DNA of 49,395 bases, taken from CADEEL01 sp050246475 (GTDB lineage Bacteria > Pseudomonadota > Alphaproteobacteria > Caulobacterales > Aquidulcibacteraceae). This document shows, in pieces, positions 33,921 through 42,427 of the stretch (within the stretch, counting starts at the first letter, position 1; each line of letters begins with the position of its first letter). The notes beneath the pieces were generated by a model. It saw nothing but the letters and a program-made list of their open reading frames with translations, had not been told where the DNA came from and did no database searches. The stretch lies in the NCBI GenBank assembly GCA_050246475.1, contig JBFWVZ010000010.1, positions 1 to 49,395 of the forward strand, written 5' to 3'. Position numbers and translations under genes: made by a program.

Positions 33921-35252
33921 ATGGCAGGCGCGCCGGCGAGACACGCGGAGAATTGGGCGCGCCGCTTCGACGTGCGCGCGCGCGGACGCGCCGACGGCGC
34001 GGCGGACGCTCCTGCGCCTGAAGAGGCCGGGCCCAGCGCCTATGAGCGCGAAATCGCCGACGCCATGGCGCGTGAGCGCGCATCGCTTGAAGGCGAACGA
34101 AGCGCCGTGCGCGACGAAGCGGAGCGCGCCTTCCGGCGTCTCTCGCCTGCCGCGCCGGATATCGAAGGCCCGCTCGCGGAAGCGCGGCTGACGCTTGCGC
34201 AGATCGAAGGGCGCGCGGCGCCCGAATGCGCAGCGGCGCGCGAGGAAGCGGAACGCGCGCGCGCCGATTTCGAAGGTTTCCGGCGCGCGGCGGGGTTGCG
34301 CCGGGGCGCGGTCTATCCGGAATCCACGCTCTTTCAGGCGGGCCTCTTGCTGTGTGCAGCCGTCTTCGAAGCGCTCTTCAGCGCGACCCTCTTCGCGCAA
34401 GAGGCGGAACAAGGGCTGCTGGGCGGCGCGGTGGTCGCGATCGGGCTCTCGGCGGCGAACGTGACGCTCGGGTTCCTCGCGGGTTTTCTCGGCCTGCGCT
34501 ATCTGCAGCCGGCGCGCGCGCTCTCGCGTGTGCTGGGCGCGATTGCGTTTGGCGCGATGCTGCTTCTGGCGGCGGGGCTCAATCTCTTCGCGGCGCGCTG
34601 GCGCGAAAGCCTCTCGGCGCTCAGCGAGCCGCAACGCATCGACCCCTTCGCGCCGCGGCTCGATCTTTTCGGCTTCGCGGAGCCGCAGGCGGTGGTGCTG
34701 CTGATGCTCGGCGCGGGCGTGTGGGTGTTCGCCGCGCTCAAGGGCTATTCGGGCTTCGACGACCCCTACCCCGATTACGGCAAGATGCACCGCGCGCACC
34801 GCGACGCCGAACGCGCGCTCGCGGGGCTGCGGGAGGAAGTGCGCGAGGCGCTCGAAGGCGCGGTCGATGACGCGCGCGAAGAGATCGGGACGCGGATCTC
34901 CGCGATGCGCGAGCGCGTTGGCGAAATGCGCACCACCTATGACGAAGCGGCGGCCGACATCGGGATCATAGACGCCAAGGCCCGGCGCCTCGCGGATGAA
35001 GCCGCCTCGCTTATCCATCTCTATCGCCAAGAAAACGCCGCCGCGCGCGCGGCGCCCGCGCCGGCTTATTTCGCCGATCCGCCGGCGACGCATGCTCAAA
35101 CGGAGGATGCGCTCGTCACGCTGGGGCGGATGCTCGATGAAGCGCAGAGCGCGCTCGCCGCCGCGCAAACGCGCGCGTCGGCGGCGCTCGACGATCTGGC
35201 CAGGCAAATGGAGGCGATCTCGGCGCGGCTCTATGGGCGCTCAAACGCGTGA
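33921..35252 (+). CDS. membrane protein with flanking coiled coils, unknown function
   Basis: 443 residues, not recognised. Seen: an Ala/Arg/Glu-rich N-terminal region (1 to about 125) with heptads (AREEAERARADFEGFRR); four transmembrane helices between about 135 and 280 (FQAGLLLCAAVFEALFSATL; LGGAVVAIGLSAANVTLGFL; LSRVLGAIAFGAMLLLAAGL; QAVVLLMLGAGVWVFAALKG); then a C-terminal coiled coil of about 150 residues (ALAGLREEVREALEGAVDDA, later DEAQSALAAAQ and DLARQMEAISARLYGRS). The layout suggests a membrane scaffold with both ends in the cytoplasm. The stop overlaps the VWA-like gene start as GTGA, so the two are translated together in fixed ratio and probably form a complex. Confidence 0.75.
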   Translation: MAGAPARHAENWARRFDVRARGRADGAADAPAPEEAGPSAYEREIADAMARERASLEGERSAVRDEAERAFRRLSPAAPDIEGPLAEARLTLAQIEGRAAPECAAAREEAERARADFEGFRRAAGLRRGAVYPESTLFQAGLLLCAAVFEALFSATLFAQEAEQGLLGGAVVAIGLSAANVTLGFLAGFLGLRYLQPARALSRVLGAIAFGAMLLLAAGLNLFAARWRESLSALSEPQRIDPFAPRLDLFGFAEPQAVVLLMLGAGVWVFAALKGYSGFDDPYPDYGKMHRAHRDAERALAGLREEVREALEGAVDDAREEIGTRISAMRERVGEMRTTYDEAAADIGIIDAKARRLADEAASLIHLYRQENAAARAAPAPAYFADPPATHAQTEDALVTLGRMLDEAQSALAAAQTRASAALDDLARQMEAISARLYGRSNA

Positions 35253-36064
35253 GCGGGCGCGGAAATCGTTTCTCGCGGCGCGCGGGCCGGCGCGGCGGCG
35301 GCAAGGACAAGCTCGGCATCGTGCTCATCGCGTTGGCGCTTTCGGCGCTCGCCTCGATGGCGGTCGCGGGCGTCATGTTGCGCGCGCCGCCGACCGATCC
35401 CGATACGCTCTGCCGCACCGACGCGCCTGTCCAGGCGCACACGTACATCCTTGTCGATGCAACAGACCGGCTGGAGCCCCGGCACCGGCGCAAGCTGCGC
35501 GCCGTGGTGCAGCAGGAACGTCAACGGCTGCGCCCGTACGACAGGCTCACGATCGCGAGCCTGCGCGCGGACCGCCCGCAGGAGCCGCGCTTGCTCTTCT
35601 CGCTTTGCAATCCAGGCGACGGGCGCGACGCCAATCCGCTTTTTCAGAACACGCGCCACGCGCAGGAGCGTTGGGAGCAAGCGTTCGGCGCGGAACTCGA
35701 CAGCGCGGTCAGGCGCGCGAGCGGGGGGCGCGGGGGCGCGGCCTCCCCCATCGCGGCTGGCCTGCGCGCCGTCGCGGCCGATCCCGATTTCGGCGCGGAG
35801 ATTCCGGCACGCCGGCTCGTGCTCATCAGCGATCTCCTGGAGCACGAGCGCGAGGGTTTTTCGCTTTACGCGGCGAATGCCGATTTCGCGCGCTATCGCG
35901 CAACGGGCGCGGCGATCCCCGATCTCGACAATGTCGCCGTGCGCGTTGCGCCGCTCGACCGGCCAGACGACGCGGCGCGCCAAGCCGCCGCGCGCGGCGA
36001 ATTCTGGCCCGCGTATTTTTCCGAGGCCGGCGCCCAGCGCGTCGAATTTGATCCACAGCCCTAA
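35249..36064 (+). CDS. membrane-anchored VWA-like protein
   Basis: 271 residues from GTG 35249. A basic N-terminus precedes one transmembrane helix (IVLIALALSALASMAVAGVM, about 25-44). The exported or cytoplasmic body has the pattern of a von Willebrand A-like fold: THTYILVDATDRL-type first strand (YILVDATDRLEPRHRRKL), RLRPYDRLTIASL, then SLCNPGDGRDANPLFQN and RRLVLISDLLEHEREGFSLY. The DxTDxL opening replaces a classical DxSxS MIDAS, and a Thr/Asp set further on could still hold a metal. Two cysteines (TLCRTD, LCNPG). Translationally coupled to the coiled-coil membrane protein. Function not recognised. Confidence 0.72.
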   Translation: MSGRGNRFSRRAGRRGGGKDKLGIVLIALALSALASMAVAGVMLRAPPTDPDTLCRTDAPVQAHTYILVDATDRLEPRHRRKLRAVVQQERQRLRPYDRLTIASLRADRPQEPRLLFSLCNPGDGRDANPLFQNTRHAQERWEQAFGAELDSAVRRASGGRGGAASPIAAGLRAVAADPDFGAEIPARRLVLISDLLEHEREGFSLYAANADFARYRATGAAIPDLDNVAVRVAPLDRPDDAARQAAARGEFWPAYFSEAGAQRVEFDPQP

Positions 36065-36130
36065 ACACAAGCGCAAGGGCGAATCACTTTAGCTCCGTCG
36101 GTCCGGGCTGGATCAACGGGGCTGCATTCC

Positions 36131-36475
36131 ATGAGCTTTTCATGGCAGGGCGCGAGCGGGCGCTGGTACGAAGTGAACGTCGCGCGCGCCAAGCGCGTGT
36201 GGGATCCCGTCGGCGGCATCTACATGTTCGTGAAGCCGGGCGACTACCCGACGATGGAGGCCGGCGGGCCCGTCATGCTCTTCCTCGCGGCGACGCCCAA
36301 TTTCGAGCAGGCGCTCGCGCGCCACGAAATGTGGGCCGCCGCGCAGCAGCTCGGCGCCGCGGAGATTCACCTCCTGGCGGTTCCGGACGAGACGCACCGC
36401 AAGAAGGTCGAGAAAGATCTGCTCGACGCGCACACGCCGATCCTCAACCGGCAAATGCTGCGACGCGTCGCCTAA
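36131..36475 (+). CDS. small protein resembling a degenerate GIY-YIG domain
   Basis: 114 residues. Seen: GGIYMFVKPGD (GIY-like strand), then PVMLFLAATPNFEQALARHE where GIY-YIG nucleases have LYVGxTxxLxxRLxxH, WAAAQQLGAAEIHLLAV, and the ending VEKDLLDAHTPILNRQ with the conserved Glu and Asn. Most spacings match the fold, but the YIG tyrosine is replaced (FLAA) and the catalytic Arg has no clear counterpart. Inferred: a GIY-YIG-fold protein without nuclease activity, or a distant relative. It lies 66 bp after the VWA-like gene on the same strand and shares a 4-base CTAA stop with the convergent hydrolase gene. Confidence 0.6.
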   Translation: MSFSWQGASGRWYEVNVARAKRVWDPVGGIYMFVKPGDYPTMEAGGPVMLFLAATPNFEQALARHEMWAAAQQLGAAEIHLLAVPDETHRKKVEKDLLDAHTPILNRQMLRRVA

Positions 36476-37545
36476 GCGAGCGGCGTCCACTCCTCCGCCG
36501 CCGGGAGCGGAGCGAAAATCTCATCGAGCATCGCATCGGTGACGCCCTCGAGCGTCTTGGGGGACCATTTTGGCGCGTTGTCCTTATCGACGATGACGGC
36601 GCGCACGCCTTCGATGAAGTCGTGACGCCCGACGACGTGCGCGCCGATGCGGTATTCCATGCGCATGGCGTCGGCGAAGTCGGTCAGCTGCGCGCCGGTG
36701 CGCACTTGGCGGAGCGCCACCTTCATCGTTTGCGGCGATTTCGTTTTCAGCGTCTCCAACTGCGCCTTCGCCCAGTCCGAGCCATCCGCCTCCAGCGCGG
36801 CGACGATGGCCTCGACGCGATCGTGCGCGAACAGACGATCGATCAGCGCACGGTTCTCGCCTGTCAGCTCCTTGGGGCGCCCGGCGCTTTCGGTGAGCGC
36901 GTCCAGACCGGACGAAAGCGCCGCGCTTGGATCGTGCGCGCCTGCCGCGCCGGCGATTTGCGCAACGACCGCGCCCAGCAATTCGCTCGGCACGTAGTGC
37001 GTGGCGACGCCCGCCTCCACGCAATCGGCTGCCTTCAACCGCGCGCCGGTCAACGCCAACCACGCGCCCACCTCCCCTGGCAAACGCGGCAAGAACCATG
37101 AGCCGCCGACGTCCGGAAAGAGGCCGATGCCTGTCTCCGGCATGGCGAAGAGCGTACGTTCGGTGGCGACGCGAAACGGTCCGTGTACGGATATTCCCAC
37201 GCCGCCGCCCATGGTGACGCCGTCGATGAGCGCGACGATGGGCTTTGGATAGGTTTTCAGAAGATGATTGAGCCGGTACTCGGTGAAGAAGAATTCGCAC
37301 GCCTCGCGCCCGTCCGCGGCGCCGCTTTCGGCCAGCATTCGGATGTCGCCGCCGGCGCAGAAGCCGCGCGTGCCTTCCGCGTGCGAGATGAGCACGGCGC
37401 CGATGCTCGCGTCCTCGCGCCAGCCCATGAGCGCCTCAATCATCGCGGCGCACATGGATGTGTTGAGCGCATGTAGCGCGGCGGGGCGGTTCAGGACGAT
37501 GCGCGCGAGCGCGCCATCCCGCGAAGCGCGAATCTCGTCGCTCAT
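36472..37545 (-). CDS. 3-hydroxyisobutyryl-CoA hydrolase (enoyl-CoA hydratase/isomerase family)
   Basis: 357 residues, the long ECH_2 form. RGFCAGGDIRMLAESGA is the first oxyanion-hole region, DGVTMGGGVGISVHGPFRVA the second, and MPETGIGLFPDVGGSWFLPR holds the Glu and Asp used by HIBCH for thioester hydrolysis. Known role: frees 3-hydroxyisobutyrate in valine degradation. The acyl-CoA dehydrogenase of the isobutyryl-CoA type two genes upstream supports that pathway. ATG 37545 overlaps the GDPD stop (ATGA). Confidence 0.9.
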   Translation of the reverse strand: MSDEIRASRDGALARIVLNRPAALHALNTSMCAAMIEALMGWREDASIGAVLISHAEGTRGFCAGGDIRMLAESGAADGREACEFFFTEYRLNHLLKTYPKPIVALIDGVTMGGGVGISVHGPFRVATERTLFAMPETGIGLFPDVGGSWFLPRLPGEVGAWLALTGARLKAADCVEAGVATHYVPSELLGAVVAQIAGAAGAHDPSAALSSGLDALTESAGRPKELTGENRALIDRLFAHDRVEAIVAALEADGSDWAKAQLETLKTKSPQTMKVALRQVRTGAQLTDFADAMRMEYRIGAHVVGRHDFIEGVRAVIVDKDNAPKWSPKTLEGVTDAMLDEIFAPLPAAEEWTPLA

Positions 37546-38624
37546 GCGAGCGCCGCGACGGCTTCGGCCGGGAAGTCGGTGAAGAGGCCGTCGAGGCCCA
37601 AGGCTGTGAAAGCGCGAACCTCTCCGGCGAGATCGCCATGCTGACGCATGAAATCGGGCGCAGCGGAATCCCCGCGGCGAAACTCAGCCGGCAGGAAATA
37701 ATTCTCCGCGCGGAAGGTCCAAGCATGGACGACCAGGCCCGCATCATGCGCACGGCGGACGATGTCACCTTGCGCGGGATCGGCGGGGCCGGGGATGAGC
37801 AAGCTTTTCTCGACGCCGAGGCCGTCGCAAAATTCGCGCAGCTCGTTCATCGGCGCGGCGAGATATTCAGCGTACGTGCGCGGGCGCTGCGCGGCGACGC
37901 GGTCGTAAGGCGAGCCTGACGCCGCAACCAAGAACACGAGCCGCGTGCGCACGCCTTGCAAGCGCAGCGAGATGAGCGCGGCTTCCTCGAAGCACTGAAC
38001 GAAGACGGGCGCTTCGCGGCGATTGAGGTTGTTCGCGTTCAGGAAGTTGCGCACCGCATCCGGCATCGAAAGGCCGCCGAGCAGGAAGTGCGTGGGGTGC
38101 TTCATTTCCGGATAGAGGCCGATGGTGCGCCCCAAGCGCGCGCTTTCATCGCGCGCGAGCGCGAAGACCTCTTCGAGCGTGGGGATCGGCTCCTGGCCGT
38201 CATACTGCACGTTGTCGGGCCGGAGCTGCGGCAAGCGCTCCTTGCACCGGAGCGTACGCAATTCCTCAAGCGTGAAATCCTCGGTGAACCAGCCTTGGAC
38301 TTCCTGGCCGTCGATGGACTTCGTCACGCGGCGATCGGCGAATTCGGGGCGGTCCGCGATGTCGGTCGTGCCGGAGATTTCGTTTTCGTGGCGGCAGATC
38401 AGGCGGCCGTCTCGCGTCATCACCAAATCGGGCTCGATGAAGTCAGCGCCCTGGGCGATGGCCAACCGATAGGCGCTCATCGTGTGTTCGGGCCGCAGGC
38501 CCGATGCGCCGCGGTGCGCGATAACGATCGGGCGGCCCGAGCGGAAGCTGATCGGCACGGCCGACGGCGCAGAGGCGCACGAAGCCGCCGCCAGCGCGCC
38601 TAGCACCACATCGCGTCGTCTCAT
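37542..38624 (-). CDS. exported glycerophosphodiester phosphodiesterase
   Basis: 360 residues. N-terminal MRRRDVVLGALAAASC combines a Tat-like double Arg with a possible lipobox Cys16. The GDPD TIM barrel starts at IAHRGASGLRPEHTM. EPDLVMTRDG and HENEISGTTDIADR carry the metal and catalytic residues, and TDFPAEAV ends the barrel. It cleaves glycerophosphodiesters to glycerol-3-phosphate and alcohols in the periplasm (GlpQ-like). A strong GAGGAG precedes ATG 38624. It sits between two valine-degradation genes without obvious functional link. Confidence 0.9.
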   Translation of the reverse strand: MRRRDVVLGALAAASCASAPSAVPISFRSGRPIVIAHRGASGLRPEHTMSAYRLAIAQGADFIEPDLVMTRDGRLICRHENEISGTTDIADRPEFADRRVTKSIDGQEVQGWFTEDFTLEELRTLRCKERLPQLRPDNVQYDGQEPIPTLEEVFALARDESARLGRTIGLYPEMKHPTHFLLGGLSMPDAVRNFLNANNLNRREAPVFVQCFEEAALISLRLQGVRTRLVFLVAASGSPYDRVAAQRPRTYAEYLAAPMNELREFCDGLGVEKSLLIPGPADPAQGDIVRRAHDAGLVVHAWTFRAENYFLPAEFRRGDSAAPDFMRQHGDLAGEVRAFTALGLDGLFTDFPAEAVAALA

Positions 38625-38698
38625 CGCCCCACTCCTCCTCGCGCTTTCTTAGAACCGCACGAAGCGGGGCCGCAAGTTACGGGGCAAAGCGCGGCGTC

Positions 38699-38950
38699 TC
38701 AGCAGGGCTTCCCGCCGCAATCGGGCGCATCGGCGGGCGGCGTGAAAGTCTCGTACTGATCGCGCGGCGGCGCCTGCTGGTTTTGCGGATCGAGCGCGGG
38801 CGCAAGCTCCGGCAAACGCGGCAAGCGCACGTTCTGGCCAACGAAAAAGAAAGCCACGATCGCTAGAAGGACGAAGGCGACAATCGCCACGATCGGCGCC
38901 GTCCGATACGGGCCATCCTGCACAATCGGTTCATTGCGACGGAGCGTCAT
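38699..38950 (-). CDS. small single-pass membrane protein with Pro-rich tail
   Basis: 83 residues. One transmembrane helix (APIVAIVAFVLLAIVAFFFV, about 18-37), then a proline- and glutamine-rich tail that ends in CGGKPC, a possible redox or metal-binding Cys pair. Its ATG overlaps the acyl-CoA dehydrogenase stop (ATGA), so it is translated from the same message. Not recognised. Confidence 0.65.
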   Translation of the reverse strand: MTLRRNEPIVQDGPYRTAPIVAIVAFVLLAIVAFFFVGQNVRLPRLPELAPALDPQNQQAPPRDQYETFTPPADAPDCGGKPC

Positions 38951-40089
38951 GCGCGCATCATCTCACGCGCGACGATGACACGCATGATCTCATTGGTGCC
39001 TTCCAGGATCTGGTGCACGCGGAGATCGCGCACGATGCGCTCGACCTCGTAGTCGCGGAGATATCCATAGCCGCCGTGGATTTGCAGCGCATCGTTGGCA
39101 ACCTTGGAGCACGCATCGGTCACGAAGCGCTTGGCCATGGCGCAGAATTTCGTGGCTTCGTGATCCTTCGAATCCAGGCGGCGCGCGGCTTCGTAGAGGA
39201 GCGCGCGGGCGGCTTCGAGCTCGGTGGCCATATCCGCAAGTTTGAATTGCGTGGCCTGGAACTCAGCGATCGCCTTGCCGAATTGTTTGCGCTCCTTCGC
39301 ATAGCCCAAAGCGCGATCGAGCGCGTCGGAGGCGCCGCCGAGCGCGCAGGCCGCGATGTTCAAGCGCCCGCCGTCCAGCCCGCGCATCGCATATTTGAAG
39401 CCTTCGCCTTCGGGGCCGATGCGATTCTCCGCGGGCACGCGGCAATCCTCGAAAATGACCGCGGCCGTGGGCTGGGCCTGCCACCCCATCTTGTCTTCGT
39501 TCTTGCCGAAGCTCAGGCCCTTGGCGCCCTTCTCCACGACAAAGGTCGAGACGCCCTTGGCGCCGTCATCGGCCGTGCGCGCCATCACGACATAAAGATC
39601 GGAGAAGCCGCCGCCGGAGATGAAGGCCTTCGCGCCGTTCAACACGTATTCCGAATTGCCTGCCGCCTTCGCCGTCGTGCGCAAGCTCGCGGCGTCGGAG
39701 CCCGCGCCCGGCTCGGTCAAACAATAGGATGCGATCACGTCCATCTTCGTCAGCGAGGGGAGCCAGCGTTGGCGCTGCTCCTCGCTTGCGAAGCTATCGA
39801 TCATCCAGGAGCACATGTTGTGGATGGAGACGAAGGCGGCGGTCGATACGCAGCCGCGCGAGAGCTGCTCGAAGATCAAGGCCGCGTCCAAGCGCGTGAG
39901 GCCCGAACCGCCGACATCCTCCTTGACGTAGATGCCGGCGAAGCCCAGCGCGGCCATCTCGCGCAGGACGTCCTTGTCCAAACGCTTCTCCGCCTCCCAG
40001 CGCGCGGCGTTGGGGCGAAGCTTCTCCTGGGCGAACTCACGCGCCGTATCGGCGATGAGGCGCTGGTCCTCGGTCAAGTCGAAGGGCAT
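38947..40089 (-). CDS. acyl-CoA dehydrogenase, isobutyryl-CoA-type
   Basis: FAD enzyme of 380 residues. YCLTEPGAGSDAASLRT is the FAD-binding signature, KAFISGGGFSDLYVVMA follows, then ERKQFGKAIAEFQATQFKLA, and the C-terminal QIHGGYGYLRDYEVERIVRD. The catalytic base is Glu in ILEGTNEIMR. GGFSDLY and HNMCSWMID are typical of ACAD8-like isobutyryl-CoA dehydrogenases. With 3-hydroxyisobutyryl-CoA hydrolase nearby, a role in valine degradation is likely. ATG 40089 has AAGGA upstream. Divergent from tryptophanase. Confidence 0.9.
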   Translation of the reverse strand: MPFDLTEDQRLIADTAREFAQEKLRPNAARWEAEKRLDKDVLREMAALGFAGIYVKEDVGGSGLTRLDAALIFEQLSRGCVSTAAFVSIHNMCSWMIDSFASEEQRQRWLPSLTKMDVIASYCLTEPGAGSDAASLRTTAKAAGNSEYVLNGAKAFISGGGFSDLYVVMARTADDGAKGVSTFVVEKGAKGLSFGKNEDKMGWQAQPTAAVIFEDCRVPAENRIGPEGEGFKYAMRGLDGGRLNIAACALGGASDALDRALGYAKERKQFGKAIAEFQATQFKLADMATELEAARALLYEAARRLDSKDHEATKFCAMAKRFVTDACSKVANDALQIHGGYGYLRDYEVERIVRDLRVHQILEGTNEIMRVIVAREMMRA

Positions 40090-40175
40090 GGACGATCCTT
40101 TGGCCCTTTATAGCGCCCCGGCCCCGCGCGTCATCCCGATTGACCCCAAGAGGCGCGCGGCCCAATGAGCCGCGC

Positions 40176-41540
40176 ATGAAAACGATCATCGAGCCTTTCC
40201 GGATCAAGGCCGTCGAGCCGATCCGGATGACATCGCGGGAGGAGCGCCAGGCCATCCTCAAGGCGGCGCACTACAATCTCTTCGCGATCAAATCGCGCGA
40301 CGTGCTGATCGACCTTTTGACCGATTCCGGCACCGCGGCGATGAGCGCGGAGCAATGGGCCGCGATCATGCGCGGGGACGAAAGCTATGCCGGCTCCCCC
40401 TCGTTCGAGCGGTTCGAGGCGGCGGTCAAAGCGCTCATGCCGTTCAAGCACGTCATCCCCACGCACCAAGGACGCGCGGCGGAAGCCATTCTCTTCGCGC
40501 TCATCGGCGGGGCCGGAAAGATCGTGCCGTCGAACACCCACTTCGATACAACGCGCGGCAACATCGAAGCGACGGGCGCGGAGGCGCGCGACCTCATCAT
40601 TCCGGAAGGCGCCGATCCGCGAAACTTGCATCCGTTCAAGGGCAACATGGATCTTGCACGGCTTGAGGAGGCGCTTGCACGCGAAGGCGATCGCGTGCCG
40701 TGCGTGATGCTGACGATCACAAACAACGCGGGCGGGGGCCAGCCCGCGAGCCTTGAGAACATCAAGGCCACCGCCGCGCTCGCCAAGCGCTTCGGCAAGC
40801 CCTTCATCATTGACGGCTGCCGCTTCGCGGAGAATGCGTGGTTCATCAAGCAGCGCGAACCGGGCCAAGGCGCGCGCTCCATACCCGACATCGTGCGCGA
40901 CATCTTCTCGTGCGCGGACGGGATGACAATGAGCGCCAAGAAGGACGCGTTCGGCAATATCGGCGGGTGGCTCGCGCTCAATGACGATGCGCTGGCGGCG
41001 GATGCGCGCGCGCGGCTCATTCTGACGGAAGGTTTTCCGACCTATGGAGGGCTTGCGGGGCGCGATCTCGACGCGCTGGCGCAGGGGCTCAGCGAAATCG
41101 TCGATGAGGATTATCTGCGCTACCGCATCCGCGCGAATGAGTATGTGGGCGAGCGGCTGACGGAAGCAGGCGTGCCGATCGTATTGCCGGTCGGCGGGCA
41201 CGCGATCTTTCTCGATGCCAAAGCGATGCTGCCGCACATTCCAGCGCTTCAATATCCGGGTCAAACGACCGCGTGCGCGCTCTATGAAGAAGGCGGCGTG
41301 CGCGGCTGCGAGATCGGCACGGTGATGTTCGGGCTCCAGCCCGACGGCAGCGAGAAACCCGCCGCGATGGAGCTGGTGCGGCTGGCGATGCCGCGGCGCG
41401 TCTATACGCAGAGCCACGCGGATTATCTCATCGAGGCGATCCTCGCGGTCTTTGCGCGGCGCGAGGCGCTCAAGGGCATGAAGATCGTTTGGCAGCCCCA
41501 GGCGCTTCGCCATTTCACGGCGCATTTCGCGCCGCTGTGA
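40176..41540 (+). CDS. tnaA: tryptophanase
   Basis: PLP-dependent beta-eliminating lyase of 454 residues that splits tryptophan into indole, pyruvate and ammonia. THQGRAAEAILF and NTHFDTTRGNIE are family blocks, and the PLP lysine is in MSAKKDAFGNIGG near residue 255. Tryptophanase rather than tyrosine phenol-lyase is indicated by two points: EIG near 378, where phenol-lyases have an Arg (ERG), and RHFTA near the C-terminus, where phenol-lyases have RFFTA. No TnaC-like leader peptide is apparent in the 86 bp upstream. The stop overlaps the transporter start (GTGA). Confidence 0.92.
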   Translation: MKTIIEPFRIKAVEPIRMTSREERQAILKAAHYNLFAIKSRDVLIDLLTDSGTAAMSAEQWAAIMRGDESYAGSPSFERFEAAVKALMPFKHVIPTHQGRAAEAILFALIGGAGKIVPSNTHFDTTRGNIEATGAEARDLIIPEGADPRNLHPFKGNMDLARLEEALAREGDRVPCVMLTITNNAGGGQPASLENIKATAALAKRFGKPFIIDGCRFAENAWFIKQREPGQGARSIPDIVRDIFSCADGMTMSAKKDAFGNIGGWLALNDDALAADARARLILTEGFPTYGGLAGRDLDALAQGLSEIVDEDYLRYRIRANEYVGERLTEAGVPIVLPVGGHAIFLDAKAMLPHIPALQYPGQTTACALYEEGGVRGCEIGTVMFGLQPDGSEKPAAMELVRLAMPRRVYTQSHADYLIEAILAVFARREALKGMKIVWQPQALRHFTAHFAPL

Positions 41541-42427
41541 GACCTGCCTCCTTCTCCCCCGCCCTGATCTTGCTCGCCGGGATCGCGGTGCTTTCCGCGA
41601 TGGACGCGACGATCAAATACTTGTCCGACACCAATCACACGCTGGTCGTCACGCTGGGGCGCTACACGATCGGCGCGGCGTTCGCGTTCGCGATCTGGAA
41701 CCATGCGGGGCGCCCGAAGATCACGCGCGACATGTGGCGCGCGCACAGCGTGCGTGGGTTCGTCATCGCGGTTTCGGCGACGAGCTTCTTCTGGTCGTTG
41801 ACTGTGCTGCCGCTCGCGGAAGCGGTGGCGATTTCGTTCTTCTATCCGCTCGTGGTGCCGTTCGTGGCGCGGCTGGTGATCGGCGAGCGTGTGCGCGGGG
41901 CGAGCGTGGGGGCCGCCGCGCTGGGGTTCATGGGCGTCGTCGTCGCGGTGCAAGGCGCGCCCTCTACGGAGGAGTCTCCGCTTTATGCGTGGGGCGTGGC
42001 GGCGGTCATTCTCGCGTCCGTGACCTTCGCGTTCTCGATCGCGCTGATGCGGGCGCGCGCGCAGGCGGACGGCGCGCCGATCGTGGGGCTGCTCGCCTCA
42101 CTCATTCCCGGCCTCATCGTGGCGGGGCCCGCGCTCGTCTTCGCGCCGCCGCCGCGCGTGGACGATTGGCCGTTCTTTCTGCTGATAGGCGTCCTCGCCG
42201 CGGCGGGCATGTACCTCATGGCGCGCGCCTATGCAGGCGCAGAGGCGCAACAGCTCGCGCCAATCCACTACAGCGAACTCTTGTGGGCGAGTCTCATCGG
42301 CTATTTTGTGTTTCAGGAAATTCCACGCCCGCAGGTGCTGGCGGGCGCGGCCATCATCATCGTTGCGTGTTTGTGGGCCGCCTACGACGAGCGGCGCATC
42401 GCGCTGAGACTTGGGAGTAAGCCGTGA
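41537..42427 (+). CDS. EamA/DMT-family transporter
   Basis: 296 residues with ten predicted helices in two EamA repeats (first from LILLAGIAVLSAMDATIKYL; second from YAWGVAAVILASVTFAFSIA). PLAEAVAISFFYPLVVP and PIHYSELLWASLIGYFVFQE are the repeat signatures. Known members export metabolites and amino acids. The start is GTG 41537, which overlaps the tnaA stop as GTGA and is the only start consistent with the first helix. Inferred: export of indole or another product of tryptophan breakdown, on the basis of translational coupling alone. The stop overlaps the thioesterase gene (GTGA). Confidence 0.88.
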   Translation: MRPASFSPALILLAGIAVLSAMDATIKYLSDTNHTLVVTLGRYTIGAAFAFAIWNHAGRPKITRDMWRAHSVRGFVIAVSATSFFWSLTVLPLAEAVAISFFYPLVVPFVARLVIGERVRGASVGAAALGFMGVVVAVQGAPSTEESPLYAWGVAAVILASVTFAFSIALMRARAQADGAPIVGLLASLIPGLIVAGPALVFAPPPRVDDWPFFLLIGVLAAAGMYLMARAYAGAEAQQLAPIHYSELLWASLIGYFVFQEIPRPQVLAGAAIIIVACLWAAYDERRIALRLGSKP

